Notes under the pieces: generated by a model
The model's database searches: none
What the model saw: only the letters and a program-made list of their open reading frames with translations
What the model was told of the DNA's origin: nothing
In this document: in pieces, positions 1 to 10,997 of the stretch
How the letters are laid out: each line of letters opens with the position of its first letter
Numbering within the stretch: the first letter of the stretch is position 1
Program-made: the position numbers and the translations under genes
Assembly (NCBI GenBank): GCA_019918135.1
Contig: WBZZ01001785.1
Location: forward strand, 1 to 45,513
Source: Paulinella micropora
Lineage: Eukaryota; Cercozoa; Imbricatea; Euglyphida; Paulinellidae
DNA length: 45,513 bases
Reading direction: 5' to 3'

Positions 1-20
1 ATAATAATAATAATAATAAT

Positions 21-290
21 AGTGCTTCTCTGTCAATGGCTGATGCATTTCTGCACATGCGCCTCCATCGTCTCACCCGTGAGGTGAGTACGAAGAATTG
101 ACGATAAGCTCTAATGACACCCCCGCAAGGGCAGTTCCAACACTTCCAGACGGGCCGGTATGTTCAATGAAAATACTGGTCCAGAAATAGACCGGTATGT
201 TCAATGAAAATACTGGTGGCACCGACGGGAATCGAACTGGCGACAGGGCCCAGATGGTAGAACTTGACCACTGGGCTATCACGGTGTCCA
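21..290 (-). repeat. tRNA-derived SINE, copy 1
   Basis: Read on the minus strand this starts with a tRNA-like head. The RNA polymerase III A box (TAGCCCAGTGG) is at 268-278 and the B box (AGTTCGATTCC) at 228-238. A unique body follows, ending in (TTA)n at the left. A segment of about 28 bases (GGCCGGTATGTTCAATG...) is duplicated inside this copy, near 151-178 and 190-217, and is single in copy 2. (TAA)n flanks both ends, so target-site duplications cannot be recognised. Confidence 0.8.
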
Positions 291-338
<48 letters not shown>

Positions 339-339
<1 letters not shown>

Positions 340-565
340 GTGCTTCTCTGTCAATGGCTGATGCAAATCTGCACATGCGCCTTCATCGTCTCACCCGTGA
401 GGGGAGTACGAAGAATCGACGATAGGCTCTAATGACACCCCCGCACGGGCAGTTCCAACACTTCCAGACAGACCGGTATGTTCAATGAAAATACTGGTGG
501 CACCGACGGGAATCGAACTCGCGACAGGGCCCAGATGGTAGAACTTGACCACTGGGCTATGACGG

Positions 566-568
<3 letters not shown>
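339..568 (-). repeat. tRNA-derived SINE, copy 2
   Basis: Second copy of the same SINE, highly similar to copy 1 and in the same orientation, with conserved A and B boxes near 520-560. It lacks the internal 28-base duplication of copy 1. It is again bounded on both sides by (TAA)n. Copies in a row inside the same trinucleotide satellite suggest repeated insertion into, or expansion from, its own tail. Confidence 0.8.
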
Positions 569-620
<52 letters not shown>

Positions 621-622
<2 letters not shown>

Positions 623-800
623 TGTATGTATCGTCTGCCAATTGCTGAGCCAAAAGGCCATGTGCATCCAGTCCTCCATTCCATAAGGAAAGTCTCCACA
701 CCAATCGGTGGAATAAAGGAAGTGACGGCATAGAACATTACTCTAGGAGCTTTATACCAATCAGCCCATGGAAAGGGACCGATGGCCTATGTACTCCCTA
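621..800. repeat. 180-bp repeat, unit A
   Basis: First unit of a two-copy tandem repeat beginning TATGTATGTATCGTCTGCC and ending GTACTCCCTA, followed by (TAA)n. Units A and B appear to differ at a single base (ccaatcagc versus ccgatcagc), so the duplication is recent. The 3' (TAA)n tail suggests a second SINE-like or retroposed family, but I see no A/B boxes. Confidence 0.75.
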
Positions 801-820
801 AATAATAATAATAATAATAA

Positions 821-998
821 TATGTATGTATCGTCTGCCAATTGCTGAGCCAAAAGGCCATGTGCATCCAGTCCTCCATTCCATAAGGAAAGTCTCCACA
901 CCAATCGGTGGAATAAAGGAAGTGACGGCATAGAACATTACTCTAGGAGCTTTATACCGATCAGCCCATGGAAAGGGACCGATGGCCTATGTACTCCC

Positions 999-1000
<2 letters not shown>
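821..1000. repeat. 180-bp repeat, unit B
   Basis: Second unit of the tandem repeat, nearly identical to unit A, separated from it and followed by (TAA)n. The spacing of 200 bases between unit starts includes the trinucleotide spacer. Confidence 0.75.
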
Positions 1001-1034
<34 letters not shown>

Positions 1035-1317
1035 GTTCAGCGACTCTGCATATAACTTAGTCTAGTCGTACCTCAACGGTAGAGGGGCAGACCGAGTGTC
1101 AATATTACTGTAATAGGAATAAGTGGGAAGCGTAAGATGTCACTCAAGGTGGTGATATTTTCGAGCTTGAAGCAGAGCTTCATGGTACTGTACCATAATA
1201 CACCATACTGAAAGTCGTTGTCCACACATAAGATATTATTCTTAAACACAACCGTGATTTTTATTGAAACTGCATAACGAAATCTGAAACGGGTAAGGTC
1301 ACGTTATAGCTTAGCTG
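1001..1317. other. intergenic, 3' flank of SEC11
   Basis: (TAA)n at the left, then sequence with no convincing coding frame. It probably holds the 3' untranslated region of the minus-strand SEC11 gene. Nothing else recognised. Confidence 0.5.
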
Positions 1318-2878
1318 CTATCCTTTTTGCTCCTTCGAGGTGATGACGAATATGCCCATCAAACCAATCATCAGATACCTGTATCCAAAACGAGCATGTG
1401 AGCAAATGAAGGAGGGCAGATGGATTACTTGAGTGCAGGATAGTCTGTAAGCTGGATGGTTACCATCCCCGCATAAGGCAAAAACCTGAGAAGCCAGACA
1501 TGAATACAGACCACAAGCTTGCTAAGAGAGAGGAGGAGAAGGGAATTCGGAACACTTACGCCTTGGCGCGTCCCATCACGTCCTTGGGCTCCAGCCAGAG
1601 CTGGCCCTGCAGCAGCAGCCAGCGAAGGCCACACACAGCGTGTAGCAGGTGTGACGTGCATTGCGGCTGCAACACAGCGCAGGCTACCTGTTGGTAGAGG
1701 CCGCGGTCATCTACGGGATTGTTGTCGCCTTTGGTCAGGATGCGCGTCCTGTTGCCCCTGCTGCAGTCACACACCCACACAGCAATGAAATAAAAAAGAA
1801 AAGAAGGAGAAAAGGGTTAGGACTGATCGGTACTCGTGATGCACTTCGATGATGCGATGGACGATGGGAATCTCTTTTCCTAAAGAGGCAGATAACCGCA
1901 CTCAGCACAAGGAGCTGTGGGGGCAGCCTCAAGTACAAAACTTCTTGTCAATCAGTGAGGAACTTGGATGACCTGAAAGTTTGTACACGATGATTTCGCC
2001 CACTTCGTACTCGTGATGGCCTTGCCAGAGAAAGAGGATGTCCCCGCGGAAAAAGGCGGGCTCCATGCTGCCGCTCAGCACCACCACCACGGGGCTCTCA
2101 CTGCCCGACGCCACCACCAGTCCCTAAAGCGCAGCGCCACACACTGCACACCAGCTGTAGCACGTGACTGCAGAACGAACTGCCCGACCTTCCACATCAT
2201 GACAGCCGACGTGATGATCAAACCCAAATTTAGGGCTTGGTTTGCCAGCTACACACCAGAAACATTTAGTAAGTGGCTCGTGATTGTAAAGTTTCTGTAA
2301 CTCGCTTCAAGGGTTTGGTGGGTTCACACATATAATATTTTCTTTATGTATGTATGTATGTATGTATGTATATGTATGTATGTATGTCCATGTATGTATG
2401 TCTATGTATGCATATGTATATGTATATGTATGTATGATATGTATGTATGTATGTATGTATGATGTATGTATGTATGTATGTATGTATGTATGCATGCATG
2501 TATGTATGTATCATGCATGTATGTATGTATGTATGTATGTATGTATGTATGTTTTAAGATGAATGAATGAAAGCATGAATGTATGTATGCATGTGTGTAT
2601 GTATGTATGTATGTATGTATGAATGTATGATGCATGTATGTATGTATATATTATGTGTGTATGTGTATGTATGTACGTATGTATGTATGTATGTATGTAT
2701 GCATGCATGTATGTTTGTTATGTATGTTATGTATGTTATGTATGTGTATGTATGTATGTGCGTATGTATGTATGTATGTATGTTTGTATGTATGTATGTA
2801 TGTATGTACATATGTATGTATGTCTTGTTCCGTGCTTGAATGCATTGTATAGGTATGCATGTACGCACCACGCACATG

Positions 2879-2961
<83 letters not shown>

Positions 2962-3629
2962 TTTGCATGCATGCACCCACACGAATCCCACATTCCCAAT
3001 CACACGCACACACAACACACCTGCAGCAAACATGTATACACAGAAACATACGTACATGCATTGACTGTGTGTTCGTGAGTCTGTTCTGTGTTTGTGTGTC
3101 CACTGCTTGGTGTGTGTATGTCCACTGCTTGGTGTGTGTATGTCCACTGCTTGGTGTGTGTATGTGTGTGTAGTGTAGCGCAGTGTAGTGTAGTGTAGTG
3201 TAGTGTAGTGTAGTGTAGTGTAGACTGCACTACACTACACTACACTACACTACAGTACACTACACTACAGTACACTACACTACACTACACTACACTACTT
3301 TATTTAATAACCAAATGCTTAACCAGAAAACATGAAAGATCAAAGGACCGATCGTTCGACCCTCGCTCCCTTTCTTGCAAGAAGACAATCGTATGCCTTT
3401 TGTGAGAATTGCTGTGCTCGTTTACACTACACTATACTACACTACACTACATGTAGTGCAGTGTAGTGTAGTTTAGGTGCAGTACTGCAGTGTGGTGTAG
3501 TGTCAATATTGTGTTGCATTTTACCTACATATTACTAAAAGGCTTTAATATAAGAACGTCATTGACAAAAGCAAAAGAATAAGACAGTAAAACCTGTCTT
3601 CTGTCCATTCCACGCACGGTCTGGTACAT
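1318..3629 (-). CDS. SEC11: signal peptidase complex catalytic subunit SEC11 (spliced host gene)
   Basis: Catalytic subunit of the ER signal peptidase complex, which removes signal peptides from secretory proteins. Exons that join in frame with GT-AG introns: 3629(or upstream)-3594, 2248-2189, 2123-1973, 1879-1834, about 1767-1688, 1606-1560, 1485-1429, 1378-1318. The product is about 175 residues, the usual SEC11 length: an N-terminal membrane segment, then the catalytic serine in SGSMEPAF, the histidine in PIVHR, the aspartates in KGDNNPVDD, and the conserved PKDVMGRAK region. It ends at TAG after a hydrophobic exon ([10 protein letters not shown]). His replaces the bacterial Lys, as in eukaryotic ER signal peptidases. 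The ATG at 3629-3627 is the best start, but a pyrimidine-rich acceptor near 3668 means an upstream coding exon is possible. Intron 1 (about 1.35 kb) carries the satellite arrays. Anchors the left of the window as host chromosome. Confidence 0.9.
2345..2845. repeat. (TATG/GTAT)n tetranucleotide satellite
   Basis: About 500 bases of TGTA-type tetranucleotide repeats with interruptions, inside intron 1 of SEC11. Open frames through it are artefacts of the repeat. Confidence 0.95.
2879..2961. repeat. (CA)n microsatellite
   Basis: Dinucleotide CA repeat with a short CG-containing interruption (cacgcgcgcaca), in SEC11 intron 1. Confidence 0.95.
3098..3165. repeat. 22-bp minisatellite, about three units
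   Basis: Tandem copies of a unit reading TCCACTGCTTGGTGTGTGTA plus TG, in SEC11 intron 1. It runs directly into the pentanucleotide array. Confidence 0.85.
3169..3297. repeat. inverted pentanucleotide array (GTGTA)n / (CACTA)n
   Basis: A run of GTGTA-type units is followed near 3225 by the reverse-complement CACTA-type units, making a near-perfect palindrome with arms of about 50-60 bases that could extrude as a cruciform or fold in RNA. A smaller echo of both arms occurs at about 3425-3500. Confidence 0.85.
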
Positions 3630-4451
3630 CTCCGTAATACCGAGGGCTTCCAGTAATTGAGCCTGAAAGGCAGGGTATGGGAAGGGGGAAATTTTTATCG
3701 AATATTTCTCCCGGGAAAAGTCGAGTAAGTCGGCATTCATATTTGTATTTCTTACCGCCATGTTGTCGTGACTCTGACACTTATCTTTTTTACTCTATCA
3801 ATGCCGAATATCTGTGGGGTAATGGCGATTTTTTACAAAGGGCCGCCAAGGCCAGGCGTCCCGCCTGAAAAACAAAAATGAAATTTGTACAAGAATGTTT
3901 GTATTTTTTTTTCGAGGAAGAATTTGTTTGTGTGAAGACATGTATGGACTTGGTTTCAAAATTTGCTTGTATCGTCGCTGTTTCTCAACTGCTGAGTTAG
4001 GAAGGATGGATTATTGAGGCTGAGAAAGTCGTTATACCTTCAGTGGGAGCTATAACTGCCAGTTCGACTAGTATGGAAGAGAGCGCTTTAGATTCACAAC
4101 CTGGTTGGGTGCGCTCCCAGGCTAGGGTCAATACTCCTTCCAGTTAAATTCCCCTTTCTTGTGGACCTATGAGTTGGCTCAATCTTTTTTTACTCTTTGA
4201 TTACAGGCCTTTGCAGGTTGGCTCAATGCGCATCTAACGGACGGTGGCTTTATTCATAGCTCCAATTTTATAAACCTAATGTTAATGTAGATGAAAAAGT
4301 GCGCCTCTCGCACCTGAATGAGGACCTTGCTAGTGGTCTCCTCTAGACTTACTGCACTCCTTTTCTATCTTTTCTTCTTGGGTCGTTATTCGTTCCTGCT
4401 CTCTTGCCATTTGCTTGCATACTATGTTGCCTGATGGGATTCTGTGTGCAG
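3630..4451. other. intergenic region between divergent host genes
   Basis: Lies between the SEC11 start and the first confident exon of the plus-strand gene. It may contain upstream exons or promoters of both, but I see no secure coding exon or core promoter motif. Confidence 0.4.
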
Positions 4452-7400
4452 GCGTGGTGCTGCATAGTCTGCTCAGGAGCATGGAACCGGTCTGTCTTCG
4501 TGTACGTTGCAAGCAACAGACTTTTTGCTCCTCACAGAAATACTTCACGGCCAAGTGCAACGTCCCTTCCAACAAGTTCAAAAAGTCTCTCCTTCTTCTG
4601 GACGGATCAGTTCATTTCACCATGTGATTTCGTTTGGCTGTAATATGTACATTTGAGTGTGGTTTCCAGAATTGTGATTCTCATTTGTGTATGATGCGAA
4701 TTTTTGCAGGATCGAGAATTTCCAGACGCTTCTGGAGTTTCTGAAGACCAAGCAGACGATTCGTGTGGAACTGGACCCTTACAGTCAGCTGCACAGAGCA
4801 TGCATCTGGCTAATAGTTTGCATAAACATCCTTTCTGTTTTGTGTGTTTTTTTTCCCTCTGATGAAGAGTTTGCATCAACATGAAACCACATACTTTCTG
4901 TGTTGTATATGTTTTCGTCTCCTTCGAACAATGCACCTCTCCTCTATTTGGAAATCTGTTCTGCGTGATGTGGCAGCGCTGGTGGATCCTCAAGTGAACC
5001 TCAAGTCCTTACTCGCCCTTTGCTACCAACTTATCGTCTGGTACACGAATGCCCAATACGTGCTTTCAGCCAACGCAGCACATTCACCAGTATGTAGATG
5101 CATGCCTTGCGTGCAATAGCTACTCGGTGTCACCTAGCCAATCCGCACCCCCTACCCCTGTCAAGCAAGGTGCCTTCTGCGCCTCTCTTCCCCCCCCCCC
5201 CCCCCCCCCCCACCCCTTCCTTTCCCCCTTCCTGACCATTCCACAGGCAGCAAAAAAAAAATTCGCAGTAGATAGCAGGAACAAAATGCTATAGATGGCA
5301 AACAGGCAGGTGCGCAACAAGAACTATGAGAGAGAGAGAGCGAGAGCGAGAGAGAGAGGGAGAGAGAGAGAGAGCGAGAGAGAGAGAAGAGAGAGAGAGA
5401 GAGAGGAGGAGGAGGAGGAGGAGGAGGAGGAGGAGGAGAAGAAGAAGAAGAAGAAGAAGAAGAAGGAGAAGAGAAAGAAGAAGAAGAAGAAGAAGAAGGA
5501 AGAAGAAAGAAGAAAGAAGAAAGAAGCAAGCAAGCAAGGGAGCAAGGGAGCAAGCAAGCAAGGGAGCAAGGGAGCAAGGAAGCAAGGGAGCAAGAAAGCA
5601 AGGAAAGGAAGGAAAGGAAGGAAAAGAAGAAGAAGAAGAAGAAGAAGAAGAAGAAGAAGAAAGAAAAAAAGAGTTTTTTCGTGTATGTGTCCCGGAAGGG
5701 AGGGGTTGGTCCGCTGTGTCATGCTCCCGTGCCTGCATGCTTGTCAGGAGGATCCAAGAATTCCAGGAAGAAGAAAAAAAGGAAGTCGAAGAAGAAGCTG
5801 GTGAGAGTGTTCGATGCACCAGTTCAGTTTTTCTTGTGTGTCGCCTCAATCTGTGTGCATTTGTCGGCAGGATGGCAAAGAAGCACTGTTGGCTTGGGTC
5901 TCTGATAAAGCAGGGGTAGCAACCACTGTCTGGTCTTGTTCTCATTTTGTCTTTGCCTGATTCAGCAAAACGTAACAGACTTCGAGCATGCGTAAGTTCT
6001 GCTCCCTGTGTATGTCCAAAAACTACACGGCATGCTCTCTGCCTTATCTGTTGCTGGGACCTGCAGCTGGAGCGACGGGTTGCTGTTTTGCGACTTGGTG
6101 CACGCTCTGGTCCCGGAGGCGGATGTGAAGCGCTTCAAGCCGGTCCGCACGCCCCGCCTCTGCCCACCCCTGCGCCCCCTCGTGTGCCGTTGCGAGTCTG
6201 TGATCCTGCTTGGTGTTGCGAGCGTGGAGGGCGGATCGGTGTTTCAGTCAATGAGACCGCCGTAGTTTGTTGATGTTCGCGCAGAAAGCCAAGGAGGTGA
6301 AAGCCAACTGTCTACACGCCTTCCAGTTGGCCGAGGTATGTGTCTAGTTGTTTCTTTTTTTCTCTTATTGATTGGTCTGTCTGCAGAGGCACTTGGGCGT
6401 CCCCCAGGTCGGTATCCTGTATGCGCGGCCCTGCGGGCCGTGTGGCACGGGCACGGCTTGCTGTGTGTGCTTGCTAGCTGCTGGACGCGGACCTTATCGC
6501 AGAGGTCCCCTGCTCCGCCTCATCCTTCACGCCCCTCTTATCTCTCCTTACTTTTCTCTCTTACTGCTTCGTGCTTTCCGAGTCAATTGTCCTTTCCTTT
6601 TACGTGTGCTTCCTGAATCTCTTCACTCGTTATTGGCTTTATTGTCTCAACGGTGTTGGTTGGAAATGCTGGTTGTGTTGACATGTTCGCTGTCCTGTTG
6701 TCTTGTCAAGGGCGTAGTGGATGACCAGAGCATCCACGCTTACGTCTCCCTGCTCCAACGCTTCGCCACGGTCTGTCGCTGCTCTCTCCGCTTTCCAAAC
6801 CGATGCCCTTGGGTGTCTCTGACAGGGCGACAAGAGATGTGAGCCCTCTTTCCTCTTGTTGCCTGTGCTGTGCTGACGTGCGTTGGCGGCTAGGCAAGTC
6901 GCCCGCCTCGAAGGATGCTCCGACCAGCCCGCCTCGCGGAGCTTCCCGCGTTTCTCTGCCCGAGGGCACTCCGGTGCAGGTCGCCCCTTATCCTTTCCCT
7001 CTCCTCCTGCGCCTCCGCTGCCATGCTCTATGTTTTTTTCTTGGCTGCCGGCCATGCGGCACCCAAAGCCTTGCCCCGGCATGTATACCGACAGCCCTGC
7101 CCTGGCCTGTGCAGATCCATGGCTACGTCAAACCCGTCATCTGGTCAGCCACTTGCCACACCACAGACGCCTGACTTTCTTTTCCCTTCTTTTTTGATCG
7201 AAATCGCAGGCAAGCCGACTTCTCTTATCGCGTGGATGGTAACAAACCTTTTGCCTTTCCCCAACTGGAAGTCTCTGCTGCCCGTAGCGTATCTGTTGTG
7301 CTTTTCTTTTGCTTTTGCGCTTGGGAATTTGTACATGGGGTGTTTTCCAAATGTTGGTGTGGATGGTTTTCTGTGGCCTCAAGGCTGGAAGAAGCTTTCT

Positions 7401-7502
7401 CTCCACTTCTCTTGCCGGTACGGCTGTCCTGCAGTTGGCCCCTGCCTGCTGTTGAGAAATACCTCATGCCTCCTGTGCCCACCCAGAACGCTTGCTTTCC
7501 TT

Positions 7503-7562
<60 letters not shown>

Positions 7563-9198
7563 TCTGTCTGTCTGTCTAACCATCTAATATCTCTCCCTTT
7601 TCTTGTCGATAAAAGTATTAGTTGCTGTCGACGGTGCTGACTCATGATCTGTTGCTGTGCAGCTCATTCTCCAACCAGTCGCAACTGGTACAGTAACTTC
7701 TTGGCCTTTGCCCACTCGAGCATTTTTGTCTCTGCCTGCATGCACGTGCTGTTTCCAGGGCCAGAGCGATCCTTTGCTTGCCGTGTTTGAGAGAGCCGAC
7801 CTGGTCGATGCTGTACTTGCTGCCGCTGTTGGCTGAGTCTTGTTGCTGCTTGCCAGAGCTTGGAGGCCATCTATGACGTGCCCTTGACGGGCCAGGGGTA
7901 ACTGGCGTGCAATTCCCCTCTCATTGGCGCGTCGATGCCACGCTGCTGCTGTATGCTGACGTTGCATGAATGTGCAGGTGGCGGCTGGTGGGCGAGACCG
8001 AGTGGCTCAAGTAAGGCCGCCTCGCCTCTCTGCCGCCCGCCCTCCAGTCCACGCACACGTCTGCCTGCCCTGGCTTGCGTGCTTGTCTGTGCCCTAGGGG
8101 CGACAACGAGGTCAAGTTTCAGGTGAGAGCGCCGCCTCTCCTGCACAGCCTTAACTTTGTCTGCGTGCAATGCAGAAACCGGTGTCTCTCTTCTACAATT
8201 CACATCAAGGTGCACTACGGCGTGTGAGGAGTGGGCATGTATGAACTGGATTTCGGTAGCGGGCGACGTCGAATACAAATGCGCGCTGTATGACGTTCAG
8301 AAGCAACAAGTAGAGGTACCTGCAGCCTCTCTTTTGTTTTTCTTGCACTCCATATGTCATTCGTATCTTAAACGCAAGTCTCGATCGTCCTTGTCTGGAC
8401 CTTGTCAGGACGCGGATGCGGTCGGGTACGCCTTCGTGAGCCTATCGTCTTTGATCAGTGCTTGCGGTCTCGCGCTGGATCCAGCACACTTGTCCTACGT
8501 GTGTGCTGTGGATGATTGCCAGTGAGTGGGCAGTCGGTTACGTTTCCTCTGCTGGCCATGCAAGACCAGAGCGACACTGGGTCAGAAGTCACCATCCAAG
8601 GCACGGGTCAGTTCAGTTCACGTGCGGAGCATGCGGCTCACGGCTCTCCTACTGCTGCTGTGCACAGCCCAGAACGTGGAGGCGCCGGCAGTTATCACTC
8701 CGCTGGCGCAGCTGGCCAGCCAGTTTCAGAGCAAGTTCGGCTCGGGCGGCGGCACGGGCGTGGAGTGGCTGGCTGCCATCGGTTCACTGCAACGCCCGGA
8801 GCTCTGCAGGTCCGCCCCGCGCACGTTGCCTGCGCCACCACCACTGCCTGTGGCTACTGCAGCTTTGCTCATTCTCCTGCGCTGAACATGAAAGAAGGTC
8901 ATATTTCACCCTATAGCTTGCGCTTTGTGCTATGCTGAGTCTGTCGTGCAGTGTCAGCGGAGGTGGCTACCGCTCTGGACCATACCACCCACCTCCTCCA
9001 GGTCCGTACCCACCGCTTCACATGCAGATGCGTTCACATGTTACCACATAAAACACATGCGCAGTCAATAACCTGTAGGCAAGGCAGCGTGTGTCGTATG
9101 GAGTTTGCACGGCGCCTCGCCGTCTGCTCATCGTACAGGAGGAGATCGCAAGACTCAAGCGCGACATTGCACTTGTGAAAGGAGGGCAGGCTGAGTGA
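4452..9198 (+). CDS. multi-exon host gene: CH domain plus copine-like C2 domain
   Basis: Exons joining in frame: 4452-4489, 4538-4623, 4710-~4790, an unresolved exon ending ~5060, 5070-5169, 5748-5800, 5871-5915, 5966-5991, 6067-6142, 6285-6335, 6387-6407, 6478-6504, 6711-6770, 6826-6838, 6894-6973, 7115-7143, 7210-7270, 7663-7692, 7759-7803, 7857-7897, 7978-8010, 8098-8122, 8176-8209, 8260-8315, 8409-8457, 8668-8809, ~8950-9000+, 9139-9198. A Lys-rich stretch (5748-5800) precedes a CH domain: KEALLAWVSDKAG, WSDGLLFCDLVHAL, HLGVPQ, DDQSIHAYVSLLQRF, resembling a filamin/plastin-type actin-binding module. A copine-like C2 domain follows: GQSDPLLAVFERA, WRLVGETEWLK, VKFQ, ALYDVQ, VGYAFVSLSSL. 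The tail is Gly/Pro-rich and ends in a short coiled coil (EEIARLKRDIALVKGGQAE) at TGA 9196-9198. The CH and C2 assignments are by motif. The first exon and the 4790-5060 and 8457-8668 joins are unresolved. Confidence 0.7.
5191..5210. repeat. poly(C) tract in host intron
   Basis: Run of about 20 C in the 578-base intron between exons 5070-5169 and 5748-5800. It shows that long C runs also occur in ordinary host DNA, not only in the GC-rich island. Confidence 0.9.
5325..5670. repeat. purine-rich (GA/GAG/AAG/GCAA)n array
   Basis: GA, GAG, GAA and AGCAAGCA simple repeats within the same host intron. Long open frames of Arg/Glu or Ser/Leu across it are repeat artefacts. Confidence 0.95.
7500..7580. 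repeat. (CT)n microsatellite in intron
   Basis: CTCTCT/TCTG simple repeat in the intron between exons 7210-7270 and 7663-7692. Confidence 0.9.
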
Positions 9199-10698
9199 CG
9201 CGGTGGGAAAACAGGCTCGAAGAGTGAGCAAGAAAATTCCCATTATTAATAGTAATTGTCCCTGGAATGGTAAAAGATTTCTTCACCTGCACCATATTTC
9301 GTGCCTATTGTGCTGATTGCCATTCACATGTGCTCGATTTATTAATAATTCGCAGTCAAAATAATTCAACCTATCTGACCTGGCTGACCATCGAAACCAA
9401 AAGTGGCATCGGGATCGGGCAAGCGAAGAGACTGCATCAAGATCGAGCATGATTATATACTATTTAATATAAATACCGGTAATAGTATTAATATATGATA
9501 CTATATATTGGCACAACCAAGTCCTCTTGGCTTGGATGATCCCGCCCGCACTAGCAAAATTAATAGTATCGGCCCAACCCAGGACTAGCAGGAGTCCTCT
9601 TGGCTTGGATGATCCCGCCACTTGCGCCAGTTATCACAGCCGCCGCCGAGGCAGATGATTGCGGGAACCGGCAGGTTCAGATCATCATGGAGCAGAGAAT
9701 CTGAACGTCACGAGTCCAAACGGCAAAGAAACTTATGATATATATTAGTAGAAGCAGATGATAACTGTCTTGCTGGGATAGCTCTCAGCATGAATATATG
9801 CGGCCTGGTTTGTAATCATGTTTAGCCGCCTCAGAACTGTCGTTGCGGACTTGGAAAAAAATCGACATGCTTTTCACCTACTCTAGCGGCACGACCCACT
9901 TCCGACTCTTTGAGCAACGTGACTCAGCATGCTCATTGAGAGAAGCCTTTACCGACTCCTTTCAGAATCCACCGGTCCTGTCTCACACAACTATTAATAC
10001 ACAAGTAAGGGAAGGCAATTTAATAAAGAGAATTCTGACAACTACAGTACAACACGTCACAAAACTAAGATAAGTGTAACGGAACATTCAAATAAGAAAG
10101 AGGGAAAATATAATAACTGTGTCCCTACTTATCTAGCCTCGGAAATTTCTACTAAGACTGATTAAGTTAATACAATACTGCCACTAGAGTGGCAAAGTAT
10201 AGTGTCCACTGTATCACTAAAGTGGAATTAGTACTGTCCGTCCCGGCCTTATGACAAATCAAACTACCCTAGTAACGGTAGCTCCGGGTAACGTCGGAAA
10301 TGAAAAAGAAATAACGCTCCCCCTTAGTTATTGTATTTGTCATAACTATGTCACTATACTCTAGTCTAACATCCTGGAAAAAAAACTTTCAAAAAAAATT
10401 TTCGAGCGCTTCCCGTAAGGGGTATCAAAAGTCCAGAAAAATTATATATATAAATATGGTAGAGGTGTGAAAAACAAGTGAAAAGAAAGAAAGCGATCAG
10501 TTCTTTGCGCAGAAATAAAGTTCTCCAGTGGCCACCCCACCCGAGTCCGGCCGCGCTGCGGGATCCTCGCCACCAGCGGCCACGATCCCACGATCCGATC
10601 GCCACGCGCGTCCAGCTCAACACCTATAGGAGAGGACACTCGCACAAAAGAGAACACAAAGAAAAACAAAACACAAAACATCGGTGAAACACCCATAA
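9199..10698. other. AT-rich intergenic region, no gene seen
   Basis: No credible coding frame. It carries a 26-base direct repeat (next entry) and, near 10317-10329, a minus-strand polypurine stretch (AACTAAGGGGGAG) downstream of the copia fragment. That could be the element's polypurine tract, but the next bases are CG rather than the canonical TG, so an LTR is not established. Confidence 0.5.
9521..9619. repeat. 26-bp direct repeat pair
   Basis: The motif GTCCTCTTGGCTTGGATGAT followed by CCCGCC occurs at 9521-9546 and again at 9594-9619, 73 bases apart. Origin unknown; compatible with a local duplication or a solo repeat remnant. Confidence 0.85.
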
Positions 10699-10860
10699 TT
10701 ATTCCGGGGATTCCGGAATGATGACAGTGAATTTGTTCAATAAGTATACGAACTGCTCACGAGGTAACGGTTTAGTAAGCAAATCACCAGGCGCCTCCTG
10801 ACGAGCGACGCCTTTGGCAAGTCCTTCAGAGTACAACACCCGGCGTTGGCCCAGGACTTC
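10699..10860 (-). pseudogene. Ty1/copia pol fragment (C-terminal end of RNase H)
   Basis: The minus-strand frame ends with ARQEAPGDLLTKPLPREQF and a short tail to TAA at 10699. The A-D-[IL]-L-T-K-x-L-P-R-x-x-F signature is the conserved end of Ty1/copia polyproteins, just after RNase H. Only about 50 residues are recognisable. Upstream, from about 10.86 kb, the sequence becomes GC-rich and no longer copia-like, so the element is truncated where the GC-rich island begins. This suggests the island was inserted into, or recombined with, a copia element. Confidence 0.7.
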
Positions 10861-10997
10861 GACGCCAGTACCAGGGCACGCCCTGTGGCAGGGGGGCGTC
10901 GGGCGGAGCAAAGTGGTGTGCGAGGACGTACTCCGACCCGAGGAGCACGGCGGGCGGAGCGTAGGTCCAGATATCAGAGTGCTTACAGCCGCGCAAA

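Noticed and set aside
228..278. tRNA gene
   Set aside because: A and B boxes are present, but the body does not fold as a complete tRNA and the unit is repeated with a SINE body and tail.
2345..3230. Long open frames rich in Tyr/Met/Cys/Val or His/Thr/Ile
   Set aside because: Direct translations of TATG, CA and GTGTA satellites inside a SEC11 intron; open on both strands.
5289..5945. Arg/Glu-rich and Ser/Leu-rich open frames
   Set aside because: Products of a GA/GAG/AAG simple-repeat array in a host intron; only the 5748-5800 and 5871-5915 exons are real.
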